A stretch of 64,000 nt of DNA from the NCBI RefSeq assembly GCF_003855255.1, contig NZ_CP034072.1:3092727-3156726 (forward strand). The letters run 5' to 3'. This document shows positions 8,983 through 17,239 of this stretch, piece by piece; the first letter of the stretch is position 1; each line of letters starts with the position of its first letter. The position numbers were made by a program, and so were the translations under genes. The notes below the pieces were generated by a model, which saw only the letters and a program-made list of their open reading frames with translations, did no database searches and had not been told where the DNA came from. This DNA comes from Mycolicibacterium nivoides. Its GTDB lineage: Bacteria; Actinomycetota; Actinomycetes; Mycobacteriales; Mycobacteriaceae.

Positions 8983-9177
8983 AGCCACCGGGCAGCAACC
9001 GTGCAAATCCTAACCGCCCCCAACGCGGTCCGCAGGCACCAATTTTCCGATCCACCCGGCGGGCATGGCGACAAATTGCCGCATCCCCGTCCCCCGCTGC
9101 TGGGGCAAGATTTATCGCGGAGCCTGGCCGGTGAAGCGGGGCTTCATCGCTGTCAACAGGTATGACGAGGGGGCGCA

Positions 9178-9939
9178 GTGCGGGCTGTGATTGGTTTGCT
9201 CGGAATCGGTCTGCTGTTGGCCGGATGCTCGGAGAGCACCGATGGCGACGTCGTGGCGTCGTCTCAACAATCGACCACCGCGGCGGCGCAGACACCGTCC
9301 CCCGGTACGGCCGACCCGGTCGAGGCAGCCCGTGCGGCGCTCCTGCCGCCCGGCGAGCTGGGCGAGATCATCGGCGACACCGACGTGCAGCAGACCGCCA
9401 CGTTCACCCAGCCTGGGCAGGCCTCGGCGGGCATCGAGCCACGCGATTGCGCGGCCCGCCTGCTGTTCCAGGAGGCGGTGGGTGCCGACGGCTACCAAGG
9501 TGTCGTCGGCGACAACAACCGCGGCGCCCGGGGCCAGTCCGTTGCCCAGCTGATCCAGATGTTTCCGGAAACGTCACCGGTGTGGCCCCAGCCCGGGCGG
9601 CAGGCACTGCGGGTGGCCGGCAACACCGTCCGGATGATCAACGACGAACAGTGCCGCGAGGGCGTCGTGTTCACCACCACCGCCAAGGACGTCACACAGC
9701 ACTGGACGGCCGGGCCCGTCACCGCCGAGAACCCGGAGGCCCTCCCCGATCCGCGCCGCGACACCGCCCGCGGTGGCGGCGGAGTCCAGCGTCAGGAAGC
9801 CCCGGCCCGCAACTGCTATCACGCCGTCCTGGCCCACGGGAGCGCCGTCGTCGAGTCGATCGTCTGCGGTGACGGCGATTCAGCGGCGCAGGCCAACCAG
9901 GTGATCGACCGGATCGCGGCCAAGCTGCCGGGCAACTAG
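9178..9939 (+). CDS. lipoprotein with PknH-type sensor domain
   Basis: The protein has 253 residues. A short signal peptide ends in the lipobox LLAGC, so it is predicted to be lipid-anchored outside the membrane. The mature part matches the extracellular sensor domain of mycobacterial PknH: four Cys residues (in RDCAARL, EQCREG, RNCYHA and VCGDG) in positions suited to two disulfides, and a C-terminal helix ending IDRIAAKLP. No kinase domain is attached, so it is a free-standing sensor or ligand-binding protein. The GTG start is preceded by a GAGGGGG stretch. The gene is divergent from the MoxR operon and its 3' end overlaps the next gene, on the other strand, by 4 bases. Two more distant relatives lie at 47.6 and 54.6 kb. 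Confidence 0.85.
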   Translation: MRAVIGLLGIGLLLAGCSESTDGDVVASSQQSTTAAAQTPSPGTADPVEAARAALLPPGELGEIIGDTDVQQTATFTQPGQASAGIEPRDCAARLLFQEAVGADGYQGVVGDNNRGARGQSVAQLIQMFPETSPVWPQPGRQALRVAGNTVRMINDEQCREGVVFTTTAKDVTQHWTAGPVTAENPEALPDPRRDTARGGGGVQRQEAPARNCYHAVLAHGSAVVESIVCGDGDSAAQANQVIDRIAAKLPGN

Positions 9940-10607
9940 GGCACCGGCAGTCCCTCGAGGCAGCGGCTCAGTTCCTTCTCCAGTCCGCGCTTGCGTGCCC
10001 GTGCCTCGTCCAGATCCTTTTGCAGCGACTTGCGCTGCTCTCGCGTGATGTCCGGGTCGTCAAGGCCGGTCAGGTCATTGGCGATCCGCTCGTCGTTCTT
10101 GCGGATCTGACGGGTGATGTCCGCGCAGGGACTCACGTCGACCGGCACGAAGCTCCACAGCTGGTTGTCGTGGTCATCCAGGAACGGAAACTGGATGAGT
10201 TCGGCACCGTTCTCCTTGCTGGCACCCCGGACATCGAGCACACGGCCGGAGACGCGGTTTGTGATCACAAAGAAGTCCCCGTTCTGCGCCAGGGAGAATT
10301 CCTGCCGGCCCTCGGCAGTTCGGGCGAACTGGCGGACAGCTTCGAGATCGTCCGCCACTTGCAGGACCTTGCCCGAGTGCAGCGCCGCGATGCTGAAGAA
10401 GCCGGGCGCAGCTTCGGAGAATCGGAACAATTGATTGGCGGCCCTGGTCTTGTCGGACTGAACGACTTTGGTTCCGTCGGCTAGCGACGCATCCGCTACT
10501 TCGATGGCCTTACCGGAATGCTTCGCCACCAGCATTCCGTAGGTACCTGGCGTCGGCAGCACCATGATCATGTCCCCCTCACCGCGCCACGACTGACGCT
10601 CTACCAC
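9936..10607 (-). CDS. ricin-type beta-trefoil lectin protein
   Basis: The protein has 223 residues. Residues about 15-165 form a ricin-B-like beta-trefoil: three repeats of the type GKAIEVADASLADG, GKVLQVADD and GRVLDVRGASKENG, each followed by a Q/N-x-W or Q-L-F position (NQLFRF, NQLWSF). The C-terminal 50 residues are a highly charged helix that is probably a coiled coil. No signal peptide or membrane segment is visible, so it may be cytoplasmic or exported by another route. An in-frame internal ATG shortly after the annotated start (MIMVLP) is an alternative start. Beta-trefoils of this type bind sugars; the ligand is unknown. Confidence 0.8.
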   Translation of the reverse strand: MVERQSWRGEGDMIMVLPTPGTYGMLVAKHSGKAIEVADASLADGTKVVQSDKTRAANQLFRFSEAAPGFFSIAALHSGKVLQVADDLEAVRQFARTAEGRQEFSLAQNGDFFVITNRVSGRVLDVRGASKENGAELIQFPFLDDHDNQLWSFVPVDVSPCADITRQIRKNDERIANDLTGLDDPDITREQRKSLQKDLDEARARKRGLEKELSRCLEGLPVP

Positions 10608-10673
10608 CAGAGTGAGGCGTGAGCGGACCGGTGGAATGAGTAGGCGACTACCCGTTCTGAATCTGTGCGAGCG

Positions 10674-11930
10674 TCAGCGCAGCGCGCTGCCCTTGACCCA
10701 ATCGGTCCAGGTCACCGACCAGTCGCCGTTGTTGGTCGGCTTGAGCGGGTCCCCGCCGGTGTTGCGGATCTCGACGATGTCGCCGGGCACCGAGAAGTTG
10801 TAGAACCACTCCGCGTTGTCACCGTTGAGGTTGAGGCAGCCGTGACTGGTGTTCGTGTTGCCCTGCGCCCACACCGTCGCGTTGAGCTGGTGCAGGTAGA
10901 TACCGTCGATGCTGATGCGGGTGGCCCACGGGATGGTCGTCTTGTAGCCCAGCCGCGAGTTGACCGGCAGGCCGTAGGTCGAGGAGTCCATGACCACCGG
11001 GTTGGCCTTGTCCATCACTGTGTAGATGCCGCGCGGGGTCCAGAAGCTCATCGTGGTGCCGCCGATGGTCTCGGTGCCGCCCATGCCCATCGAGGTCGGC
11101 ATGGTGCGGACCAGCTTGCCGTTCTCGTAGACCTTGACCTGCTTGTCGGTGTCGTCGGCGACGGTGACGTGCGAGGCGCCGATGGTGAAGGAGACCTTCT
11201 CGTCCTGCGCGCCGTAGAGGTCGTCACCCAGCTTGGCGCCGTAGATGCCGGCGTCGACGGTGACCTTGGTGCCCGGGGCGTAGTACTTCTGCGGACGCCA
11301 GTGCGCGGTCTGGTCGTCGATCCAGTTCCACGAGCCGAGGGCCTTGGGCTCGGTGGTGACCTTCATCCGGTTCTCGGCGGCGGCCTTGTCGGTGATCGGC
11401 TCGTCGAAACGCGCGACGATCACCATGCCGACGCCGTAGGTGGCACCGTCCTGCAGCGGGGCGTAGTTCGTGCCGTTGAGGTAGACGCGGGCCTGGTAGC
11501 CGGGGGTCACGGTGGAGAAACTCGTGGTCTTGCGGGTCGGCATGCCGCCGGGGCCGCGGGCCTCGACCTTCAGCGTGTAGGTGCGGCCGTAGCCGAGCGT
11601 GGAGGTCGGCTTCCAGGTCCTGGCGTCGGGGGTGAGGACGCCGGGGATCTCCTTGCCCGCGTCGTTGACCATCGTCACGCGCGCCACGGTGCCGGTGTCG
11701 GCGGTGACCATGACCCGGGCCAGCGGGTCGACCTCGGCGTCGGGCTTGGGCACGATGCTGAGTTTGGCCGGCTCGGTGGGCGACGGCTGCGGCGCGCCCT
11801 GTGGCGCGGCGGCCAACGTCTGGCAGTGCTCGGCGCAGTCCGGCAGGGCCGAAACAACGACACCACCCGACACGGCCAGCACAGCAAGTGCGACCGCCAG
11901 GTAGGCACGACGAACAGACGTCAACTTCAC
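10674..11930 (-). CDS. L,D-transpeptidase with Ig-like domains (YkuD)
   Basis: The protein has 418 residues from the GTG at 11930. A signal anchor lies at about residues 8-28 without a clear lipobox, then two Ig-like domains, and the YkuD catalytic domain at about 245-400 with the active-site stretch SHGCLNL (Cys nucleophile, conserved His) and an upstream His in YLHQLNA. The WT-DW-KG tail is typical of mycobacterial class B enzymes. It makes 3-3 crosslinks in peptidoglycan, which are usual in mycobacteria and resist most penicillins. A GGAG lies too close to the GTG but 5 bases before an in-frame TTG at 11924, so the true start may be the TTG. The open frame continues upstream, but without homology. 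Confidence 0.93.
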   Translation of the reverse strand: MKLTSVRRAYLAVALAVLAVSGGVVVSALPDCAEHCQTLAAAPQGAPQPSPTEPAKLSIVPKPDAEVDPLARVMVTADTGTVARVTMVNDAGKEIPGVLTPDARTWKPTSTLGYGRTYTLKVEARGPGGMPTRKTTSFSTVTPGYQARVYLNGTNYAPLQDGATYGVGMVIVARFDEPITDKAAAENRMKVTTEPKALGSWNWIDDQTAHWRPQKYYAPGTKVTVDAGIYGAKLGDDLYGAQDEKVSFTIGASHVTVADDTDKQVKVYENGKLVRTMPTSMGMGGTETIGGTTMSFWTPRGIYTVMDKANPVVMDSSTYGLPVNSRLGYKTTIPWATRISIDGIYLHQLNATVWAQGNTNTSHGCLNLNGDNAEWFYNFSVPGDIVEIRNTGGDPLKPTNNGDWSVTWTDWVKGSALR

Positions 11931-12081
11931 TCCAATGTGGTTCGGCGAGGGCCATTTTGATCGAGGTTCCGATCGGTGCCTCAATCGTAGCCGGACCCCA
12001 CGATCTTCAGCACAACGGCCACCCGCTGTAGGCGAGTCGTGATCGTCTCGTTGCGATGACGCAGCGGCACGGCACACACAC

Positions 12082-12648
12082 CTAGCCCAGAGGCTCCGCC
12101 GTCATCCAATGCTCCAAGAATTCCGCCCCCTTGGCGGTGAGCTCGACGACTTTTGAGTTCAACGCGCGCTCCTGCTCGTGGAGGGCACGGTGTTCGTAGT
12201 CGCGGAAGGTGAGCAGCCCGTCATCGACGAGGTTGACCAGCATCCAATCCATCTCCGAATAGATGCGAACCCTGCCGATTCCCGCGAAGTCGGCCAGGCC
12301 GGCGGCAGTGACGGACGGCTCGAGTCGCCTGGCCATTTCGAGTTTCTTCACGAAGGCCCGCAACAACTGCCGTTCGGTCTCGGAATATCGGTTATTCAGA
12401 ATGGCGAGGTTGGCTTTGTATTGCCGCATCGAGATTCGATCGATATCGCCGTTGTCGTACCGCGTATGACAGGTCGGGCATAACGCGATCAGGTTTTCCA
12501 CGGCGTGCGTCTTCACCGCCGACCACGGCTCGATGTGCGCGATCTCAACCGGTGTCTGCCTACACGTCGGAATGGCGCACCGATGGCCTGCCTCGATCAG
12601 TACCGCGCGCTTGATCGCGGCGGGTACGGCGGGGCGCTCCGATGGCAT
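12082..12648 (-). CDS. HNH endonuclease-like protein
   Basis: The protein has 188 residues. The N-terminal half is an HNH nuclease fold: CAIPTC, then EIAHIEPWS (first catalytic His region) and ENLIALCPTCHTRYDNG, giving two Cys pairs for a structural zinc. The C-terminal half looks like a winged-helix domain (about residues 90-185), suggesting DNA binding. It is a stand-alone gene between the transpeptidase and the LOG-family gene. It could be a homing-type or restriction-type nuclease, but no partner methylase or intron is present. Confidence 0.85.
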   Translation of the reverse strand: MPSERPAVPAAIKRAVLIEAGHRCAIPTCRQTPVEIAHIEPWSAVKTHAVENLIALCPTCHTRYDNGDIDRISMRQYKANLAILNNRYSETERQLLRAFVKKLEMARRLEPSVTAAGLADFAGIGRVRIYSEMDWMLVNLVDDGLLTFRDYEHRALHEQERALNSKVVELTAKGAEFLEHWMTAEPLG

Positions 12649-12657
12649 GGCCCGATG

Positions 12658-13200
12658 CTAGGCAGCACCGCCGACACTGCTCTGGAGGTACGTCATCGCC
12701 GCGTCAGGCTCTTCGGTGACGTACACCAGCTCGTCCAGCGGCAGAGGCAGGAAACCGTCCTGCTCCATCCGCCGCAGCTGGATCACCAGGCCGTCATAGA
12801 AGCCGGCGGTGTTCAGCAGCACCACGGGCTTGTCGTGCCGCCGGTGCTTGCGCAGCTCCAGGATCTCGGTGGCTTCATCGAGGGTGCCCAGGCCACCGGC
12901 CATCACCACCAGTGCGTCCGAACGCGCAAGCAGCGTCGCCTTGCGCTCGGCGAGGTCGGCGGTGATCACCATTTCGTCGGCGCCCGTCCTCGCCTGTTGT
13001 CGCAGAAACTCGACCGAGATCCCCACCAGCCTGCCGCCGCTGTTCTGTACCCCGTCGGCCACGACCTTCATCAGCCCCTTGTCGGAGCCGCCCCAGACCA
13101 GCGTGTGGCCTCCCGTGCCGAGGAGTTCGGCGAAGGCGCGCGCCGGTTCCGTGTAGCGGTCATCGAGGTCGGCGGCGGAGAGGAAGACGCAGATGTTCAT
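12658..13200 (-). CDS. LOG-family (TIGR00730) Rossmann protein
   Basis: The protein has 180 residues from the ATG at 13200; a GTG one codon upstream is also possible. It shows the LOG fold: an N-terminal VFLSAAD strand, a GGSDKGLM loop and AGGLGTLDE in the place of the usual PGGxGTxxE, so the first Pro is replaced by Ala. Family knowledge: many members are cytokinin riboside 5'-monophosphate phosphoribohydrolases, releasing a free base from AMP-like nucleotides. The key Arg and Glu (ERKATLLARSD, TLDEATE) are kept. It is 9 bases from the HNH gene and in the same direction. Confidence 0.87.
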   Translation of the reverse strand: MNICVFLSAADLDDRYTEPARAFAELLGTGGHTLVWGGSDKGLMKVVADGVQNSGGRLVGISVEFLRQQARTGADEMVITADLAERKATLLARSDALVVMAGGLGTLDEATEILELRKHRRHDKPVVLLNTAGFYDGLVIQLRRMEQDGFLPLPLDELVYVTEEPDAAMTYLQSSVGGAA

Positions 13201-13352
13201 CACGAACGATCATGCCCTCCGCAGCGGGCGTATCGGGCGGTGACCACAGGTGTCACATCAGCACCGGGAAGGGGACCAATAGGTAATCTGGAAATGCAGT
13301 ATCACCGGCGGTACCACGGGCCGCGGATCACACGTCGGCCCCGCTCGATTAC

Positions 13353-13379
13353 GGGTTTGCGCTCAAACCCCCATACCAT
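13353..13379 (+). promoter_or_regulatory. 7-bp inverted repeat and -10-like element at prfC
   Basis: GGGTTTG and CAAACCC are perfect 7-base arms around a 4-base loop (13353-13370). TACCAT at 13374-13379 fits the mycobacterial -10 pattern TANNNT. The prfC ATG is only 11 bases further on and no Shine-Dalgarno sequence is visible, so a nearly leaderless transcript is likely. No good -35 box is seen. Confidence 0.35.
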
Positions 13380-13390
13380 CGCTAGTCGAC

Positions 13391-15025
13391 ATGACCGACA
13401 AAGCCCTCGATGACGCCCTGGTTCCCAAGGCCTCCAACACCGCCCAAGCTGCCAAGATCTCCGCCGAGGCGGCCCGTCGCCGCACCTTCGCCGTCATCAG
13501 CCACCCCGACGCCGGTAAGTCCACGCTGACCGAGGCGCTCGCGTTGCATGCCCGGGTGATCACCGAGGCCGGCGCGATCCACGGCAAGGCGGGCCGGCGC
13601 TCCACGGTGTCGGACTGGATGGACATGGAGAAGGCCCGCGGTATCTCGATCACCTCGACCGCGCTGCAGTTCCCCTATCGCGACTGCGTCATCAACCTGC
13701 TCGACACCCCCGGGCACGCCGACTTCTCCGAGGACACCTACCGCGTGCTGACCGCGGTGGACTGCGCGGTCATGCTCATCGACGCCGCGAAAGGCCTTGA
13801 GCCGCAGACCCTCAAGCTGTTCCAGGTGTGTAAGCACCGCGGCATCCCGATCATCACGGTGATCAACAAGTGGGACCGCCCGGGCCGGCACGCGCTGGAG
13901 CTGATGGACGAGATCCACGAGCGGATCGGGCTGCGCACCACTCCGCTGACCTGGCCGGTCGGTATCGCCGGAGATTTCAAGGGCGTGATGGACCGCCGGG
14001 AGAACAAGTTCATCCGGTTCACCCGCACCGCGGGCGGTGCCACCGCGGCACCCGAGGAGCACATCGCCGCGGCCGACGCCCACGCGGCCGCCGGTGACGA
14101 CTGGGATACCGCCGTCGAGGAATCCGAGCTGCTGTCGATCGACGGGTCCGACTACGACCGCGAGACCTTCCTGTCCGGCGAGTCCTCTCCGGTGCTGTTC
14201 ACCTCGGCCGCGCTGAACTTCGGCGTGAACCAGCTGCTCGACGTCCTGGTGGAGCTGGCCCCGGCGCCCAGCGGTTCGGTCGATGTCGACGGTGTGCGGC
14301 GGGCGGTCGATTCGCCGTTCAGCGCGTTCGTGTTCAAGGTGCAGGCGGGCATGGACTCGGCGCACCGTGACCGCATCGCCTATGCGCGGGTGGTCTCGGG
14401 CACGTTCGAGCGCGGCGACGTGCTCACCCACGCCGCCACCGGCAAGCCGTTCGTCACCAAGTACGCGCAGTCGGTGTTCGGCCAGCAGCGCTCGACGCTC
14501 GATGACGCCTGGCCCGGTGATGTGATCGGGTTGGCCAACGCCGCGGCACTGCGCCCCGGCGACACGCTGTACCGCGACATCCCGGTGGTGTACCCGCCGA
14601 TCCCGAGCTTCTCCCCCGAGCACTTCGCGGTGGCCCGCGGCACCGATCCCAGCAAGCACAAGCAGTTCCGCAAGGGGATCGAGCAGCTCGAGCAGGAAGG
14701 CGTCGTGCAGGTCCTGCGCTCCGACAAGCGCGGCGAGCAGGCACCGGTGTTCGCCGCGGTCGGGCCGATGCAGTTCGAGGTGGCCGCCCACCGGATGGCC
14801 ACCGAACTCAGCGCACCGATCGCACTGGAGAACCTGCCCTATCAGGTCGCGCGAGTCGTCCGCCCCGAGGACGCCGACTTTGTGAATCGCCAGGTGTCGG
14901 CGGAAGTTTTGACGCGCAGCGACGGCGTCATGCTCGTGCTGTTCTCGACGCCGTGGCGGCTGGAAGGCTTCCAGCGCGACAACCCCGACATCAAGCTCGG
15001 GTCGTTGGTGGCAGCCGAAGGCTGA
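13391..15025 (+). CDS. prfC: peptide chain release factor 3 (GTPase)
   Basis: The protein has 544 residues, close to the usual RF3 length. It has G1 at SHPDAGKSTLTE, G2 in the RGISITSTALQF region, G3 at DTPGHADF and G4 at NKWD, followed by the translational GTPase beta-barrel domains and the RF3 C-terminal domain. RF3 removes RF1/RF2 from the ribosome after peptide release and helps quality control. The stop is followed after 2 bases by the start of a small membrane protein gene. No Shine-Dalgarno sequence precedes the ATG. Confidence 0.96.
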   Translation: MTDKALDDALVPKASNTAQAAKISAEAARRRTFAVISHPDAGKSTLTEALALHARVITEAGAIHGKAGRRSTVSDWMDMEKARGISITSTALQFPYRDCVINLLDTPGHADFSEDTYRVLTAVDCAVMLIDAAKGLEPQTLKLFQVCKHRGIPIITVINKWDRPGRHALELMDEIHERIGLRTTPLTWPVGIAGDFKGVMDRRENKFIRFTRTAGGATAAPEEHIAAADAHAAAGDDWDTAVEESELLSIDGSDYDRETFLSGESSPVLFTSAALNFGVNQLLDVLVELAPAPSGSVDVDGVRRAVDSPFSAFVFKVQAGMDSAHRDRIAYARVVSGTFERGDVLTHAATGKPFVTKYAQSVFGQQRSTLDDAWPGDVIGLANAAALRPGDTLYRDIPVVYPPIPSFSPEHFAVARGTDPSKHKQFRKGIEQLEQEGVVQVLRSDKRGEQAPVFAAVGPMQFEVAAHRMATELSAPIALENLPYQVARVVRPEDADFVNRQVSAEVLTRSDGVMLVLFSTPWRLEGFQRDNPDIKLGSLVAAEG

Positions 15026-15027
15026 CG

Positions 15028-15396
15028 ATGACCGTCCCCGAACCCCCTGCCGCCGAGCGCAATTACGGCAAGCACTGGGTGTGGTTCGTCGGGTTGCTCA
15101 GCGTCATGGGTGTTTTGGGTTTCCTGGCGGCCGTCGTGTTGATGTTGCCGTTGGCCATGGCGACCGACCCCTGCCACGAAGGCGTCACCGACAAGGTGTG
15201 CCAGCTGTCCGCGAAGGGCCAGAACGTCCTCGTGTGGATTCCGTGGATGTGTCTGGTGGCCGGTACCGTCCTGGCCGTCGCGGGTGCCGCGGTGGCCGAA
15301 CGGCGCAAGTGGACGCCACTGATCGGGATTCCCGTCGGGATCCTCGGGTATGTCGCGATGATCCCGATCGGCTACTGGTTGGCGTTCGCCGTCTAG
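15028..15396 (+). CDS. small integral membrane protein
   Basis: The protein has 122 residues from the ATG at 15028, chosen because it sits 2 bases after the prfC stop; the open frame extends upstream inside prfC. Three membrane helices are visible (about residues 20-43, 71-90 and 98-120), with two Cys in the first outside loop (DPCHEGVTDKVCQL) that could form a disulfide. It is probably cotranscribed with prfC. I do not recognise a function. Confidence 0.8.
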   Translation: MTVPEPPAAERNYGKHWVWFVGLLSVMGVLGFLAAVVLMLPLAMATDPCHEGVTDKVCQLSAKGQNVLVWIPWMCLVAGTVLAVAGAAVAERRKWTPLIGIPVGILGYVAMIPIGYWLAFAV

Positions 15397-15548
15397 GACA
15401 GGTGCGGTCGGGCCGTCATCCCCACCAGAACGAAGCGGCCTTCAGGCGCGCCGAGCCCGTTGTCACCTCGAAAACACTTCTCGCAACCGACGAATTGGTT
15501 GTCTCAGCAGAGGCCGCCCATCACTGCGCCGCCATTGGCTTCAACGCT

Positions 15549-15612
15549 GTGCATCTATGCACTTCCATGTGCAGCACTGTCCGTTGACTAAGCCGTATGC
15601 GCAGGTTGAGAT
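15549..15612 (+). promoter_or_regulatory. LysR-type operator plus promoter of permease-amidase operon
   Basis: GTGCA-TCTA-TGCAC at 15549-15562 is a perfect 14-base inverted repeat. ATGTGC follows at 15567-15572, then a -35 box TTGACT at 15584-15589, 17 bases of spacer and TGAGAT at 15607-15612 as -10. The same elements with the same distances occur before the alcohol dehydrogenase gene (19576-19639), 35 bases from repeat start to -35 in both. The LysR protein encoded at 18663-19559 is the obvious regulator. Confidence 0.7.
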
Positions 15613-15733
15613 GTAGTTCACATCGCAGCAAGGCCCAACGACTTCGCCAGAAAAGACACGGCCCGAGATCCGCTGCGGTCGAACTCGGACGGCGCGCCGG
15701 ATGCGCGTTCGGTCATCAGTCGCGAGATGGTGC

Positions 15734-15742
15734 AAGGAAGGA
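15734..15742 (+). promoter_or_regulatory. Shine-Dalgarno that decides the TTG start of the permease
   Basis: AAGGAAGGA lies 7 bases before TTG at 15750. It is the only good ribosome site near the first residues that match NCS1 transporters, and it rules out the longer open frame that begins at 15597. Confidence 0.65.
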
Positions 15743-15749
15743 TCATGCG

Positions 15750-17204
15750 TTGAGCTTCAGCAGCTATTTTCAGGGGCCGGCCACCAGCCTCGACGACCAG
15801 ATCGAGAGCTACGCGACGACGCGCGTCCCGGACAGTCAACGCTGGCGCCGGCCGGCCATCCTGCTCGTCCTCACCGGGAACGTCACCGCGATGTTCTGGT
15901 TCGCCCTGGGTGGCCAGATGGGCTTTCTGGTGGGTTGGCCGACCCTGCTCATTCCGATCGCCTACATGATCGTCGGCGCCACTATCGTCGGCGCGCTGGT
16001 GATGAGAATCGCCAGTCAGGAAGGCTTGTCGCTGCCGCTGCTGTCCCGCGGACTAGGTTTCGGTGCCCGCGGTTCGGCGATCGCCTCGTTCGTCTACGCG
16101 GTGAACTATGTCTTCTACTTCATCTTCGAGGGCAGCATCGTTTCGCACGGCCTGAGCGAAATCGCCGGAATACCAATCAATTCGGCGGCAGCCAGCGTAG
16201 TATTCGGCATCGTCGCGCTCATCGCGCTGTACTACTCCTGGCGCGGTATGCACTCGATGAACATCCTGCAGCGGTTCGGCATGCCGATCTTCCTGATCCT
16301 CTTCGCCGTCGGCATGGTGATGCTGGCCAATGGCTACGTGCTCGTCGGGCCCGGGGAATGGGTGGTTCAGGACGGTGTGTCGGCCACGGCCATGTGGCAG
16401 GCGCTGAGCCTGGCCAACGGCCAGGTGGTGTTCCAGGCCCTGATCGCCACTGACTACGGCCGGTTCGTCAAGCGCTCGGTCTCCTACGTCGGTACCGCGG
16501 GCGTGATGCTCGTCGAGCTGCTGATGATCGCCGTGGTCATGGTGCTGGGCGCGTTCCTCGGCTTCACGATGATCTCGCATTTCGACGGCAGCCGCGCCGA
16601 ACAGGAACTCGCCGCCACCGATCCCGGCTTGATCTTCGCGGTCGTGATGGGCGTGCTCGGTGTGATCTTCGCGATCTTGACCCAGGTGCGGATCAACGTG
16701 ATGAACCTGTACTCCGGGTCCCTTGCCCTGTCCAACGCCTGGGATGTGCTCTCCCCCAAACGCATTGGACGACAGTGGTGGATGGTGCTGCTGGTTGCGC
16801 TCGGCGTGGTGCTCTACCCGATCAACGTGCTGCAATACACGGACAAGTTCCTGGCGGTGACCGGCATCATGACCAACACCTGGATTTTCATCCTGCTCAG
16901 CGACTACTTCGTCTGCCGCAAACTGCTCAAGCTCGCGCCGAGCAGCCAGATCGAGTTCCGCGAGGGGCGGGTCAAGGACTGGAACCTGTGCGGCATGGTG
17001 GCGCTGGCCGCGGGTCTGACCCTGGGCGCTCTTGGCGTGTTCGGCGTCTACCCGTTGCACTTCGCCTCGTTCGCGGCCATGCTGCTGGGACCGATCGTGT
17101 ACATCCCGCTCACCATCATCACCCGGGGCTCGCAGTATGGTCCGGTCGCCTCGGGCATCGATGATGAGCTGCCGGACGATGAGTGCGCGATGGCGGCCGA
17201 GTGA
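15750..17204 (+). CDS. NCS1-family nucleobase/cytosine-type permease
   Basis: The protein has 484 residues from the TTG at 15750. About twelve membrane helices are visible, beginning after a 40-residue cytoplasmic N-terminus (DDQIESYATTRVPDSQRWR). The length and the N-terminal helices (GNVTAMFWFALGGQMGF) fit the cytosine/purine/thiamine/allantoin NCS1 family, which imports bases or small amides with sodium or protons. It is followed after 35 bases by an amidase gene. Together they suggest uptake and hydrolysis of an amide or a base-derived compound. The substrate cannot be read from the sequence. Confidence 0.9.
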   Translation: MSFSSYFQGPATSLDDQIESYATTRVPDSQRWRRPAILLVLTGNVTAMFWFALGGQMGFLVGWPTLLIPIAYMIVGATIVGALVMRIASQEGLSLPLLSRGLGFGARGSAIASFVYAVNYVFYFIFEGSIVSHGLSEIAGIPINSAAASVVFGIVALIALYYSWRGMHSMNILQRFGMPIFLILFAVGMVMLANGYVLVGPGEWVVQDGVSATAMWQALSLANGQVVFQALIATDYGRFVKRSVSYVGTAGVMLVELLMIAVVMVLGAFLGFTMISHFDGSRAEQELAATDPGLIFAVVMGVLGVIFAILTQVRINVMNLYSGSLALSNAWDVLSPKRIGRQWWMVLLVALGVVLYPINVLQYTDKFLAVTGIMTNTWIFILLSDYFVCRKLLKLAPSSQIEFREGRVKDWNLCGMVALAAGLTLGALGVFGVYPLHFASFAAMLLGPIVYIPLTIITRGSQYGPVASGIDDELPDDECAMAAE

Positions 17205-17239
17205 CGACGAAACAGATTGAAGCACTAGGAGATCGACGA

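Larger units (their letters stand above)
15397..15749. other. 353-base intergenic region ahead of the permease operon
   Basis: The region separates the small membrane protein gene from the NCS1 permease. Its right half carries the LysR-type operator and promoter described separately (15549-15612), followed by an untranslated leader of roughly 130 bases. The left half shows no gene that I can support. Confidence 0.5.

Noticed and set aside
13382..14791. 469-codon open frame on the minus strand
   Set aside because: It lies fully inside prfC in antisense and has no recognisable domain.
16053..17225. 390-codon open frame on the minus strand
   Set aside because: It is antisense to the permease and is rich in His, Asp and Gln as expected for a shadow frame.
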